Source of the DNA: Thermoleophilia bacterium
GTDB taxonomy: Bacteria > Actinomycetota > Thermoleophilia > Solirubrobacterales > 70-9
Assembly (NCBI GenBank): GCA_016649615.1
Contig: JAENXK010000007.1
Coordinates: 1-39,936 of the forward strand
DNA: 39,936 nucleotides
Direction of reading: 5' to 3'
In this document: piece after piece, positions 1-7,849 of the stretch
Position numbering within the stretch: the first letter of the stretch is position 1
How the letters are laid out: each line of letters begins with the position of its first letter
The notes under the pieces: model-generated
Databases searched by the model: none
Told to the model about the DNA's origin: nothing
Seen by the model: the letters and a program-made list of their open reading frames with translations, nothing else
Position numbers and translations under genes: made by a program

Positions 1-2
1 CC

Positions 3-344
3 ACGGGGCTGCTCAGCACCTGGCTCGTCGCCGACGAGCTGACGCGGTTTCCGTCCCCGCTCGGTGAGCAGGAGTGGGTCGCCGTCGTCATCGGGATTCT
101 CTACGGCGGCCTGATCGCGTTCAGCGCGATTGAGGCGCGAATGGCCTGGATGGTGTTTCCGATGTCGCTGGTCCCGCTAGGCACCTGGTTCTTCTTTTGG
201 CGGCGAAGCCCCTTGCCGGCGAGACGGCACGTTCGCGAACGGCAGTTCGCAATGCTCGTGGCGGTGATGTCGGTCGCCGCGCTGGTCCTGACCGGTGCTT
301 ACGGGATCGTCAACGGCGGTTTCCCGCAGCCTTCAGAGCTCTAG
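3..344 (+). CDS. Membrane protein, 3' end only
   Basis: The reading frame is open from the window edge and ends at a TAG at 342-344, so the N-terminus lies outside. The visible 113 residues hold three hydrophobic stretches: one around VAVVIGILYGGLIAF, one around MAWMVFPMSLVPLGTWFFFW followed by a basic patch (RRSPLPARRHVRER), and a last one around MLVAVMSVAALVLTGAYGI. This is the positive-inside layout of an integral membrane protein. I do not recognise the family. It converges on the tRNA gene and breaks an otherwise minus-strand run. Confidence 0.6.
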   Translation, partial: TGLLSTWLVADELTRFPSPLGEQEWVAVVIGILYGGLIAFSAIEARMAWMVFPMSLVPLGTWFFFWRRSPLPARRHVRERQFAMLVAVMSVAALVLTGAYGIVNGGFPQPSEL

Positions 345-483
345 ACCCCACCGCGCGACTCCCGATCCCGCGCCGGACTCCGGTATCACCGCGGCCCGAT
401 GGGATTTCTCGGAATAACCCGATGAGACAGGCCAGCAACTGTCGTGCTTTTCTATATGGCTCTGCTATTGGGTTTTTGAAACA

Positions 484-556
484 AGCCCGCCTCCGGGATC
501 GAACCGGAGACCTCCTGTTTACAAGACAGGTGCTCTACCAACTGAGCTAGGCGGGC
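484..556 (-). tRNA. tRNA-Thr (anticodon UGU)
   Basis: Read on the minus strand the segment folds as a full cloverleaf. It has a 7-bp acceptor stem GCCCGCC/GGCGGGC, a D arm with AGTTGGTA, an anticodon stem CCTGT/ACAGG around the loop CTTGTAA, and a T arm TCCGG-TTCGATC-CCGGA. The anticodon TGT reads ACA threonine codons. The base after the acceptor stem is U and no CCA tail is encoded. It lies just downstream of sigH on the same strand. Confidence 0.97.
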
Positions 557-669
557 GGGCCGGCCGGGGGCCGACGCTCAAGCTCAATATATGGACGACA
601 GTGCGCCCGCGGAAGACCGGGCGCCCGGCAACTGCGGTTCGGATCGGACGGTCGGTGCTGCCGTTCCGC

Positions 670-1368
670 TCAGACGGCTACGTCGCGGGTATCGAGGTGG
701 CGGCTGACCTTGCGCTTGACCCGCTGGAGGGCATTGTCGACCGTCTTGGTATCGCAGCCGAGGCGCGATGCGACCTCCTCGTAGGAGCGGTCCTCCAGAT
801 AGAAGCCGAGCACGCTGGATTCCATCTCGGAGAGCGACCCCTTGAGACAGGTGACCAGGCTGGCCAGCTCCTCGGACGAGATCGCCTGGTTGACCGGGTC
901 AAACGCGGTCGGGCCGGGCAGGATCTCCTCGATCGTGGTCCCGGACTCGCCGTTGGCGGCCGGGGTCTGACCGAACGAGACGTACTGGTTCAGCGGGGCG
1001 TGCTTGTTGCGGGTCGCGGTCTTCACCGCGGTGATGATCTGGCGGGTTATGCAGAGCTCGGCGAAATTGCGGAAGCTCGACTCCCGGTCGGTCCGGTAGT
1101 CCCGGATCGCCTTGTAGAGCCCCAGCATGCCTTCCTGGACCAGGTCGTCGGCATCGCCTCCGACCAGAAAGTAGGAAGAGGCCTTGAGCCGGACGAATCC
1201 GTGGTACCGACGGATCAACTTGTCGGTCGCATCGGTCCTTCCGCGCTTGGAAAGTGCCACAAGCTCCAAGTCATCAGGCTCAAGTCGAGGGTTAGATCGG
1301 ACCGGCATCACCGGGGGAGCGGAACTGTCAATTCCCGCCTGTGTCGCATTTGAGGTTGAGGTAGCCAC
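670..1368 (-). CDS. sigH: SigH-type RNA polymerase sigma factor
   Basis: A 232-residue sigma-70-family protein that directs RNA polymerase to a subset of promoters. Region 2 contains DDLVQEGMLGLYKAIRDY and AELCITRQIITAVKTATR, and region 4 contains SYEEVASRLGCDTKTVDNA and LQRVKRKVSRHL. These blocks closely resemble Bacillus subtilis SigH, the early stationary-phase and sporulation sigma factor, as I remember its sequence. The start chosen is GTG at 1368, because AGGAG lies 8 nt upstream; a longer frame to 1452 has no such site. It follows rlmB, as in B. subtilis, and tRNA-Thr lies downstream. A near-consensus promoter lies about 115 nt upstream. The target genes cannot be read from this window. 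Confidence 0.9.
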   Translation of the reverse strand: MATSTSNATQAGIDSSAPPVMPVRSNPRLEPDDLELVALSKRGRTDATDKLIRRYHGFVRLKASSYFLVGGDADDLVQEGMLGLYKAIRDYRTDRESSFRNFAELCITRQIITAVKTATRNKHAPLNQYVSFGQTPAANGESGTTIEEILPGPTAFDPVNQAISSEELASLVTCLKGSLSEMESSVLGFYLEDRSYEEVASRLGCDTKTVDNALQRVKRKVSRHLDTRDVAV

Positions 1369-1422
1369 CGCACATTCTCCTTTTGAAGAAGGCCTGTGGC
1401 GCCACTTACCTCCCCTGGACGC

Positions 1423-1464
1423 CCTGTCTGACAGGTGAATCCTCAGACTCAACTAGAGGTTCAC
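1423..1464 (-). promoter_or_regulatory. Two hairpins in the sigH leader
   Basis: Between the sigH promoter and its Shine-Dalgarno site the transcript can form two stem-loops. One pairs GTGAACCTC with GAGGATTCAC with one bulged base (1435-1464). The other pairs CCTGT with ACAGG around a 3-nt loop (1423-1435). They share a base, so they may compete. A role in controlling sigH is only a possibility. Confidence 0.35.
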
Positions 1465-1480
1465 CCTTTATCTGCCGATT

Positions 1481-1508
1481 AGTTTACATGCAGGCAGAGT
1501 TCTGTCAA
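1481..1508 (-). promoter_or_regulatory. Predicted sigH promoter
   Basis: On the minus strand TTGACA (1508-1503), a 16-bp spacer and TAAACT (1486-1481) form the best primary-sigma promoter seen in the window. Transcription would start near 1474, giving a leader of about 105 nt before the sigH GTG. It lies between rlmB and sigH, so sigH can be expressed apart from the upstream operon. Confidence 0.65.
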
Positions 1509-1564
1509 CCCCTGCCGGAAATTTCTGCAATCGGGCTTGCAGGCGAAGGGGCCCGCGCCGCGGT

Positions 1565-2242
1565 TCAGGAGCGCTGGCGGACGGCTTCGAAAAGGAGCAG
1601 CGAGGCGGCGACCGAGACGTTGAGTGAGCCGACTTCGCCACGCTGGGGAATGGCAACCATCCCGTCACAGGTCGAGGCGACCCGGGGCCGGAGACCCTTG
1701 CCTTCGGCACCCATGACCAGCGCGGTCGGACCGGTAAGGTCGATCTCCCACGGAGCGGACTCGGCAGCGCCATCGGCGCCCCAGACCCAGAATCCGGTCG
1801 CTTTGGCCGACTCCAGCCAGTCGGCGATGTTCCTCACCCGGGAGACGTTCAGGTGCTCGACCGCCCCGGCCGAGGCCTTGCATACGGCTGCGGTCACTCC
1901 GGCCGCCCTGCGCTCGGGGATCACCACCCCGGTGGCGCCCGCGACCTCGGCAGAGCGGCAGACCGCGCCGAGGTTGTGCGGGTCCTGAACCTGGTCGAGC
2001 ACCACGACCAGTGCATCCGGAGCGGCAAGCAGGGATTCTCCGCCGCTGTAGGGGTAAGGGTCGACCTCGGCCACGACTCCCTGGTGATCAGGGCTTCCGG
2101 CCAGCTCTGCGAGCTGCTCCGGCGGCGTCTCAGGGGCGCGCCAGATGCGCCGGACCGTGCGCCGGCCGCGCTCGGCCTCGGCCACGGGCCGACGGCCGTA
2201 GATCAGGTCAGCATCGGAGTCCGGCTTCGGGAGCCGGCTCAT
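1565..2242 (-). CDS. rlmB: 23S rRNA 2'-O-methyltransferase (SpoU family, RlmB-like)
   Basis: A 225-residue SPOUT methyltransferase likely to methylate a ribose 2'-OH in 23S rRNA, as RlmB does at G2251 in E. coli. All three SpoU motifs are visible: LDQVQDPHNLGAVCRSAE (motif 1), TALVMGAEGKGL (motif 2) and IPQRGEVGSLNVSVAAS (motif 3, forming the knotted SAM site). The N-terminal IYGRRPVAEA resembles the small substrate-binding domain. At 225 residues it is slightly short for RlmB. The ATG at 2242 is chosen because it lies just after the cysS stop with GGAAAG upstream; the open frame extends further into cysS without support. It is 19 nt downstream of cysS, the same pair as in M. tuberculosis and B. 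subtilis. The exact target nucleotide is inferred. Confidence 0.9.
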   Translation of the reverse strand: MSRLPKPDSDADLIYGRRPVAEAERGRRTVRRIWRAPETPPEQLAELAGSPDHQGVVAEVDPYPYSGGESLLAAPDALVVVLDQVQDPHNLGAVCRSAEVAGATGVVIPERRAAGVTAAVCKASAGAVEHLNVSRVRNIADWLESAKATGFWVWGADGAAESAPWEIDLTGPTALVMGAEGKGLRPRVASTCDGMVAIPQRGEVGSLNVSVAASLLLFEAVRQRS

Positions 2243-2261
2243 CCGTCTTTCCCGGGCCGGT

Positions 2262-3632
2262 TCATCGCTCCTGGCGGGGGACCAGAGTGGCGCCTTCGGT
2301 CGAGTCCCGGACCTCCCAGCCGAGTTCGGCCAGCCGGTCGCGGATCTCGTCGGCGCGGGCGAAATCGCGGTCCGCCCTGGCGGCTTCCCGATCGCCGAGC
2401 AGCTCCAGCGCCTCGGGCTCCGGTTCTTCCACATCGGCCATGGCAAGCGAGCCGAGGCCGACCAGGTCAAGCATCTCCAGCAGGGCGGCTCCGGCACCGG
2501 GCACGTCCTCCTGGTTCGCCCTGCGGACCAGGTCGAAGGCGATGCTCATCGCCATCGGGGTATTGAAGTCGTCGGCCAGCGCGTCGCGGAAGTCCTCAAG
2601 GGCGGCGCCTGCCACGGTTCCGCCGGCTGCGTCGAGGCTCTGGCCGGTGTCCTCGCGGCTCCGGAGGAAATTGCGCAGGCGGTCGACCCGGGCGACGGCT
2701 TCGTTCAGCTGCTCTTCGCCGAACGCCAGGGGCTGGCGATAGTGCCCGGAGATCAGGTACGAGACGACGGCCTCCGGACCGAAGCGGTCCAGCGCCTCCG
2801 AGAGCTGAAAGATGTTGCCGTCGGACTTCGACATCTTGGCGGCATCGGTCTCGATCATCCCGTTGTGCATCCAGATCTTCGCCAGTGCTCTGCCGCGGGC
2901 CGCCTCGGACTGGGCGAGCTCGTTTTCGTGGTGGGGGAAGACGAGATCCGAGCCGCCACCATGGATCGCAAACGGCAGTTCGCCCAGCTCGGCCTCTGCC
3001 ATCGCCGAGCACTCGATGTGCCAGCCCGGCCGGCCGGGCCCCCAGGGCGAATCCCAGGCGCTGTCCTCACCGGCCTTCTGACCCTTCCAGAGGGCAAAGT
3101 CGAGCCGGTCCCGCTTGAGTGAACCGGCGTCGTCTTCGCCCTGTTCCATCTCCTCGGTCGGACGGTGGGAGAGCTTGCCGTAGCCGTCGAAGCTGCGGAC
3201 CGAGAAATAGACGTCACCGCCCGATTCGTAGGCGTGACCATCCTCGACCAGGGTCTCGATCAGTTCGACTATCGGCCCGATCGTTTCGGTGGCCAGCGGC
3301 TCGGCGTCGGGCCGCCCGATTCCGAGCCGGCCCGTGTCCTCGAAGTAGGCCGCAGTCATCTCCGCGGCGAGCGTCTCCGAGCCGACCCCGGCTTCCGCGG
3401 CGGCCGTGTAGATCTTGTCGTTGATGTCGGTGACGTTGATCGCCAGCCGGGCCTGGTAGCCCTCACTCCGGAGGAACCCGGCCAGCAGGGAGAAGATCAC
3501 GAAAGGACGCGCGTTGCCGATGTGGATCCGGCTGTAGACGGTCGGGCCGCAGGCGTATATCCCGACCTCCCGATCCGGATCGAGCAGGCAGAGCTCACCG
3601 GACATGGTGTCCCTGACCCTTACCTCACGCAT
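2262..3632 (-). CDS. cysS: Cysteinyl-tRNA synthetase
   Basis: A class I aminoacyl-tRNA synthetase of 456 residues, a normal length, that charges tRNA-Cys in the cytosol. The ATP-binding HIGN motif is at residues 37-40 and KMSKS at 266-270. The zinc site that selects cysteine is represented by Cys28 (YACGPTVY), Cys208 (HIECSAM) and the His/Glu residues of FPHHENE at 233-238. The C-terminal part contains the helical DALR-like anticodon-binding region (FNTPMAMSIAFDLVRRAN). It lies upstream of rlmB by 19 nt and downstream of the coiled-coil gene by 24 nt, so the three are probably co-transcribed. Confidence 0.97.
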   Translation of the reverse strand: MREVRVRDTMSGELCLLDPDREVGIYACGPTVYSRIHIGNARPFVIFSLLAGFLRSEGYQARLAINVTDINDKIYTAAAEAGVGSETLAAEMTAAYFEDTGRLGIGRPDAEPLATETIGPIVELIETLVEDGHAYESGGDVYFSVRSFDGYGKLSHRPTEEMEQGEDDAGSLKRDRLDFALWKGQKAGEDSAWDSPWGPGRPGWHIECSAMAEAELGELPFAIHGGGSDLVFPHHENELAQSEAARGRALAKIWMHNGMIETDAAKMSKSDGNIFQLSEALDRFGPEAVVSYLISGHYRQPLAFGEEQLNEAVARVDRLRNFLRSREDTGQSLDAAGGTVAGAALEDFRDALADDFNTPMAMSIAFDLVRRANQEDVPGAGAALLEMLDLVGLGSLAMADVEEPEPEALELLGDREAARADRDFARADEIRDRLAELGWEVRDSTEGATLVPRQER

Positions 3633-3656
3633 CGAGCTCGGGAATCACCGGGACCG

Positions 3657-4832
3657 CTAGAAGGTGCGGTAGCCACCAGCACCCGGGCCACCACGGCGAC
3701 TACGGGGAGTCGTGCCGGTTTCTCCGCCGGTTTCCCGGCTCGAATCCTGGCGCTCCCATTCGGGGGCGGTGCTCGATGCGGCAGAGAGCGCCTCCTGGCG
3801 GGCCCGCTCGGCGGCGGCCTTGACCTCGTCGTCGGCCGACTGCCGGGCGAGATCCGCCCGCCGCTCGGCTTCCCGCATTATCCGCTCGTCTTCTTCCTGG
3901 CGGCGCTCTTCTGCCCGCCGGCGGGCAGTTTCTTCGGCCTCGTGACCGAACTTTTCGATCAGCGCGTCAACCCGCTCGGCCGCCTCGCGCCGGACCTGCT
4001 CGGTGCCTTCCATCACCCGGCGGTCTATGTCGGCCTCAATCTCGGCGATCCGCTGACGGGCCAGGCTCTCGAATTCGTTGGCATGGGCCTCGGCCTGGAC
4101 GGCCTTTTCCTGAGCCTTCCGGGCCCGCTCCTCATAGGCCTCAATCCGGCTGGTCGCCTCCCGCTCGGCCGCCTGGCGGGCTTCCTTGGCCAGCCGCTCG
4201 GCGGTCTCCTCGAGGTGCTTCGTCCTGGCGGCAAGCCGCTCCTCGCCTTCCGCGGCGACCTTGGCGAGCGCCTCCTCGCGGCTGCCCCGCTCTTCGGTGA
4301 GGGTCCCCTCCAACCGTTTGAGCTCGGCTTCGAGGGCGGCCTGGGCGTCGCGATGGCCAGCTTCCTTTACCTCAAGTTCCTTCATCTTCTCTTCGGCCTC
4401 GGCCCTCGCGGCCTGGGCCGCCTCAATCTTCTCGCGGGCCTCGCCGCTCAGCTTTCTCAGCGTGTCCCGGGCTTTCGCCTTGATCTCTTCCCTGGCCTCG
4501 GCGGTCTCGCGGGCGGCGGCCACTTTGGCCTGCTCGACCCGATCGTCGGCGGTGGCCGCGGCGGCGTCGGCCTTCTCGGCCGCCTTCTCGGATGCCTGCG
4601 CCCCAACTACCGCTTTCCTGGCGATTTCCAGCGCCTCGAGTTCGGACTGGCGCGCCGCGATCTCGGCCGAGCGGGCCGTCTTCTCGCTCTCGGCGAGCTC
4701 CTTCGCGTATGACTCGACCCGGGCGGTCAGGCGGGCCGAGGATTCACTCACTTGGCGCAGGTCAGAGGGAAGGCCGTTCTTCTCTGCCGCCTCGTCCTTT
4801 GGTGGAGCTGCGCTCTGGTCGCCCATCGTCAT
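3657..4832 (-). CDS. Long Ala/Glu/Arg-rich coiled-coil protein, function unknown
   Basis: About 391 residues. From roughly residue 30 to 345 the chain is almost pure charged heptad-like helix, rich in Ala, Glu, Arg and Lys and with almost no Gly or Pro, which indicates one very long coiled coil. The C-terminus switches to a flexible tail ending GGPGAGGYRTF. There is no signal peptide or membrane segment, so it is probably cytosolic. ATG at 4832 is chosen, with another ATG two codons later; both fall after the acyl-CoA synthetase stop, 10 nt upstream. DivIVA-like or other scaffold proteins look like this, but composition alone cannot assign a family. Its position between cysS and a lipid gene is not part of the conserved order I know. 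Confidence 0.75.
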   Translation of the reverse strand: MTMGDQSAAPPKDEAAEKNGLPSDLRQVSESSARLTARVESYAKELAESEKTARSAEIAARQSELEALEIARKAVVGAQASEKAAEKADAAAATADDRVEQAKVAAARETAEAREEIKAKARDTLRKLSGEAREKIEAAQAARAEAEEKMKELEVKEAGHRDAQAALEAELKRLEGTLTEERGSREEALAKVAAEGEERLAARTKHLEETAERLAKEARQAAEREATSRIEAYEERARKAQEKAVQAEAHANEFESLARQRIAEIEADIDRRVMEGTEQVRREAAERVDALIEKFGHEAEETARRRAEERRQEEDERIMREAERRADLARQSADDEVKAAAERARQEALSAASSTAPEWERQDSSRETGGETGTTPRSRRGGPGAGGYRTF

Positions 4833-4842
4833 CCCAAACCTA

Positions 4843-6456
4843 CTACGAGAGCGCCCGTTTGAGAATCTTGCCGGTGGCATTCCGCGGCAACTCAGCCATG
4901 AACTTGACCTGCCGGGGGGCCTTGAACGAGGCGAGATTGGACTTGACGAACTCCCTCACATCCCGTTCGTCGAGCGCGCCCTGCTCGCGCAGGACCACGA
5001 ACGCCCACAGCACCTGTCCGAAAGTCTCGTCGTCGACCCCGACCGCCGCGGCCTCGACCACATCCGGGTGCGAGGCGATCAGATCCTCGACTTCGGCCGG
5101 AAACACGTTCTCCCCGCCGGAGACGATCATCTCGTCGTCGCGGCCATCCACGAAAAAGAGACCGCGACTGTCGAAGTGCCCGATGTCACCGCTGGACATG
5201 AACCCGTCGAGCGTCTCCTTGTTGCCGCCTCCCGTGTAGCCGTCGAAGGTCATGCCGTTGCTGACAAAAACCCTGCCGGTCTCCCCCGGTCCCACATCTT
5301 TCCCGTCTTTGTCAACCAGGCGAATCGAAGTCCCGTGTGGGGGCCGGCCGGCCGTCGCCGGATCCTGACGGAGATCCACCGGGTCGGCGATCGTCACGAA
5401 CGAGACCTCGGTCGATCCATAGAGGTTGTAGATGTTGTCGCCGAAGCGGTCCATCCAGGCGGTGGCCAGCCCGCCGGGAAGTGCCGATCCGGAAAGGGTG
5501 ACGATCTTCAGGTTGTCGGCTCTGAATTGATCCAGAACCTCTGCGGGGAGCTCGAGGATGCGCTGGAGCATGACCGGAACCGCAACCAGCACGTCGGCCG
5601 AATACTGGTCGACCCGTCGCATGGTCTGCGCCGGTTCAAAGTGGCGGTCGAGTACCACGGTCGCCCCCAGGGTCAGAGACAGGACCGTGTTTATCAGGCC
5701 CCAGGAATGGAAGAGCGGAGCCGGCATGACCATGACTTCGCCCGCGCGGTGCGGGATGCGGTCAAACAGCCCGGCGATTCCGGCGAGCCCGCCGGGGCTC
5801 CCCCGCTGGGCCCCCTTTGGCGCACCGGTAGTGCCGGAGGTGAGAAGGATGATGCGGGACTCGGACTCGGGGCGTTCGACCTCGGCCACGTCGGACGAGC
5901 TGATCAGCGATTCAAGAGTCGGATGCCCTCCCCCTTCCCCGCCGAACCCGACGATTCGACTGACTGAGTCGGGCAATTCGGACAGCAGCCCTTCGAACTC
6001 CTCGTCGAAAACCAGCACGCCGGCGCCCTCACGTTCGACGACTTCGGCCAGCTGGGGACCGGAGAACATCGTGTTCAGAAGTAGCGCGTCTGCTCCCAGC
6101 TTCGAAGCGGCCAGAGTGGCCTCAAGGAAGCCGCGGTGGTTGCGGCACATGATCCCGATCCCGTCTCCGGCCGCTACACCGAGACCGGCCATGCCGTGGG
6201 CCAGTGCGTCGGTCCGCCCGTCGAGCTGGTCGAATGTCAGCGAGCCGAGCTCGTCGACGATCGAGACGCGGTCGGGGTGCTTGATCGCGGCGACCCTTAT
6301 CGCGGTCGCCGGGGTCGTGCCGCCCCGCGCCGTGGTCAGCAGCGCCCGGATCGTTCGATCGGGCCGCATCACCCCGAGGATCCCGGTATCGCCCAGGGTC
6401 TTCAGCTGAAATCCGAGGTCGGAGATCTTGCCGGCGGCCTCACGTGGATCGATCAT
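4843..6456 (-). CDS. Acyl-CoA synthetase (AMP-forming, FadD-like)
   Basis: A 537-residue member of the ANL adenylating family that activates a carboxylic acid, probably a fatty acid, to acyl-AMP and then acyl-CoA. The phosphate-binding loop is LLTSGTTGAPKGAQR, the A5 region is NLYGSTEVSFV, the A8 hinge region includes SGGENVFPAEVEDL, and the C-terminal catalytic lysine sits in NATGKILKRA. The N-terminal RALLTTARGGTTPATAIRV is typical of FadD-like fatty-acid ligases rather than acetyl-CoA synthetases. Chain-length preference cannot be read. The ATG has no Shine-Dalgarno sequence but has TATGGT 6 nt upstream, so it may be read from a leaderless mRNA together with the coiled-coil gene. Confidence 0.9.
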   Translation of the reverse strand: MIDPREAAGKISDLGFQLKTLGDTGILGVMRPDRTIRALLTTARGGTTPATAIRVAAIKHPDRVSIVDELGSLTFDQLDGRTDALAHGMAGLGVAAGDGIGIMCRNHRGFLEATLAASKLGADALLLNTMFSGPQLAEVVEREGAGVLVFDEEFEGLLSELPDSVSRIVGFGGEGGGHPTLESLISSSDVAEVERPESESRIILLTSGTTGAPKGAQRGSPGGLAGIAGLFDRIPHRAGEVMVMPAPLFHSWGLINTVLSLTLGATVVLDRHFEPAQTMRRVDQYSADVLVAVPVMLQRILELPAEVLDQFRADNLKIVTLSGSALPGGLATAWMDRFGDNIYNLYGSTEVSFVTIADPVDLRQDPATAGRPPHGTSIRLVDKDGKDVGPGETGRVFVSNGMTFDGYTGGGNKETLDGFMSSGDIGHFDSRGLFFVDGRDDEMIVSGGENVFPAEVEDLIASHPDVVEAAAVGVDDETFGQVLWAFVVLREQGALDERDVREFVKSNLASFKAPRQVKFMAELPRNATGKILKRALS

Positions 6457-6462
6457 CCGGCC

Positions 6463-6468
6463 ACCATA
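6463..6468 (-). promoter_or_regulatory. -10-like hexamer for the acyl-CoA synthetase
   Basis: TATGGT lies 6 nt upstream of the ATG at 6456, the spacing expected if transcription starts at or next to the start codon. No clear -35 box is present. Confidence 0.4.
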
Positions 6469-6480
6469 TTGCGACCAGCC

Positions 6481-6515
6481 GGGGCTGTGTCCCCACAGGC
6501 CGGGACCGTGTCCCG
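6481..6515 (-). terminator. Tandem hairpins after ispF (possible terminator)
   Basis: Downstream of ispF on the minus strand are two similar inverted repeats, CGGGACACGGTCCCG (6-bp stem, 6515-6501) and GGGGACACAGCCCC (6494-6481), both built on GGGACAC. There is no U-run. They sit between the ispF stop and the acyl-CoA synthetase start, so ending the ispD-ispF transcript is plausible. Confidence 0.4.
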
Positions 6516-6531
6516 ACCGCGTCCGGCCCTG

Positions 6532-6993
6532 CTAGTCAAGGTCCACCGAAGCGACCGCCATACAGGCGATCCCCTCGCCGCGGCCGATCCAGCCCATTCC
6601 TTCATTGGTGGTCGCCTTTACGTTGACCCGGGCCGACGTGACCTGACTGAGCTGGTGGACGATCGCCGTCCGGTGGGGACCGAGCCTGGGCTGCTCGCAG
6701 ATCACCGTGACGTCGATGTTGTGAATCGGCCCCCGCAGCATGCCGACCACGGTCCGGAGCAGCCCGATCGAGTCGGCATCCTTCCAGGCGTCGTCGCTGT
6801 CAGGAAAGATGGCCCCGATGTCGTCCAGGCCGGCCGCCCCGAGTACGGCGTCGATCACTGCGTGAGTCAGGACGTCGGCGTCCGAGTGTCCGGCCAGACC
6901 CTTTTCATGGGGAATCTCGACTCCTCCCAGGAGCAGTTTCCTGCCCTCGACGAAGCGATGGCTGTCATAGCCGATGCCGACGCTTATTGACAC
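6532..6993 (-). CDS. ispF: 2-C-methyl-D-erythritol 2,4-cyclodiphosphate synthase
   Basis: A 153-residue MEP-pathway enzyme that cyclises CDP-methylerythritol 2-phosphate to MEcPP, releasing CMP, on the way to IPP and DMAPP. GIGYDSHRF (metal ligands Asp10 and His12), GHSDADVLTHAV and the FPDSD loop are typical, and the C-terminal part has ATTNEGMGWIGRGEGIA. The length is standard. The start is GTG at 6993, overlapping the end of the PHP gene by 10 nt, with GGAGA 9 nt upstream. It shares a transcript with ispD, separated from it by the PHP gene. Confidence 0.97.
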   Translation of the reverse strand: MSISVGIGYDSHRFVEGRKLLLGGVEIPHEKGLAGHSDADVLTHAVIDAVLGAAGLDDIGAIFPDSDDAWKDADSIGLLRTVVGMLRGPIHNIDVTVICEQPRLGPHRTAIVHQLSQVTSARVNVKATTNEGMGWIGRGEGIACMAVASVDLD

Positions 6994-7826
6994 TTGATCG
7001 CGTCTCCGATCGGGGCTGAGCTGCGCCGGCGGGATTCGAAGACGGCCAGCTCATCCACCCCGTGTCGTGCAAGGAACTCCAGCGCCCGCGGATACTCGTA
7101 CCCGATCTGGTCGGGTTCATGGGCATCGGAGGAGAGTGCAAACGACGCCCCGGCTTCGACGCACATTTCCATGAAGGCCGGCGCCGGGTAGATCTCGGCG
7201 ACGTCCTTGCGGATTCCCGCCGTGGAGACCTCGACCGCAATGTCGGATTCGGCGATCGCTTCGATCGCCGGCTCGTAGTAATACCGGGGATCGCGGGAGG
7301 GCAACCGATTCGCCCGTCCCCAAACCTTGACCAGGTCAGGGTGGGCGAGGATGTCGAAGAGGCCCGACCGGACCGCCCCGGCGATGGTCTCGAAGTAGCG
7401 CCGCCAGACCTCGTCGGGGTCGCTGCGGTCATCCCAGATCGTGTATTCCTCGGTGTCAAGCGAACGGTCGCCGATGAAATGCACCGACCCGACCACGAAC
7501 TCGAAGGGCCGGCCCGAGAGCAGCTGCTCGAGGCGATCCTCGGCCCCGGGCACGAAGTCGGCCTCGAGGCCCAGGCGGATCGGACTCGGCCCGACGACGT
7601 CGCAGTACTGATCGATGTCATCCAGCGCCCACTCCTCCCAGGAGGGATGACTCCACACTTCGAGCGATTCGGTGAAGCGGTACATGTGCTCGGCGCAACC
7701 CAGCTCGGTGACCCCGACCGCCGCGGCGCCGTCGAGGTAGCGGTCGATGTTGTCCGGGGTGAAGTAACTGTCGGCATCGGCGTCGATCGAATCGGGTCGG
7801 AGGTGGAGGTGGTAGTCGGTGAGCAA
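6984..7826 (-). CDS. PHP-domain phosphatase (histidinol-phosphatase-like)
   Basis: A 280-residue PHP-family metal-dependent phosphoesterase. The metal-binding motifs are visible in order: DYHLHLRPD at the N-terminus, CAEHMYRF (Glu-His), VVGSVHFIGD, ILAHPDLVKVWG, and SSDAHEPDQIG near the end. The layout matches HisK/HisJ-type histidinol-phosphatases, which act in the penultimate step of histidine synthesis. No other his gene is in the window, so the substrate stays uncertain. The start is TTG at 7826, because the first PHP motif begins four codons later and no ATG or GTG is nearby. It lies 23 nt after ispD and overlaps ispF, an insertion between two genes that are usually adjacent. Confidence 0.85.
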   Translation of the reverse strand: MLTDYHLHLRPDSIDADADSYFTPDNIDRYLDGAAAVGVTELGCAEHMYRFTESLEVWSHPSWEEWALDDIDQYCDVVGPSPIRLGLEADFVPGAEDRLEQLLSGRPFEFVVGSVHFIGDRSLDTEEYTIWDDRSDPDEVWRRYFETIAGAVRSGLFDILAHPDLVKVWGRANRLPSRDPRYYYEPAIEAIAESDIAVEVSTAGIRKDVAEIYPAPAFMEMCVEAGASFALSSDAHEPDQIGYEYPRALEFLARHGVDELAVFESRRRSSAPIGDAIKCQ

Positions 7827-7849
7827 GCTGTTCCCGGGTCGGTTTCTGG

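Noticed and set aside
3165-4712. Long plus-strand frames opposite cysS and the coiled-coil gene (also 4186-5967)
   Set aside because: They mirror the biased codons of the genes on the minus strand. No start context or domain was found.
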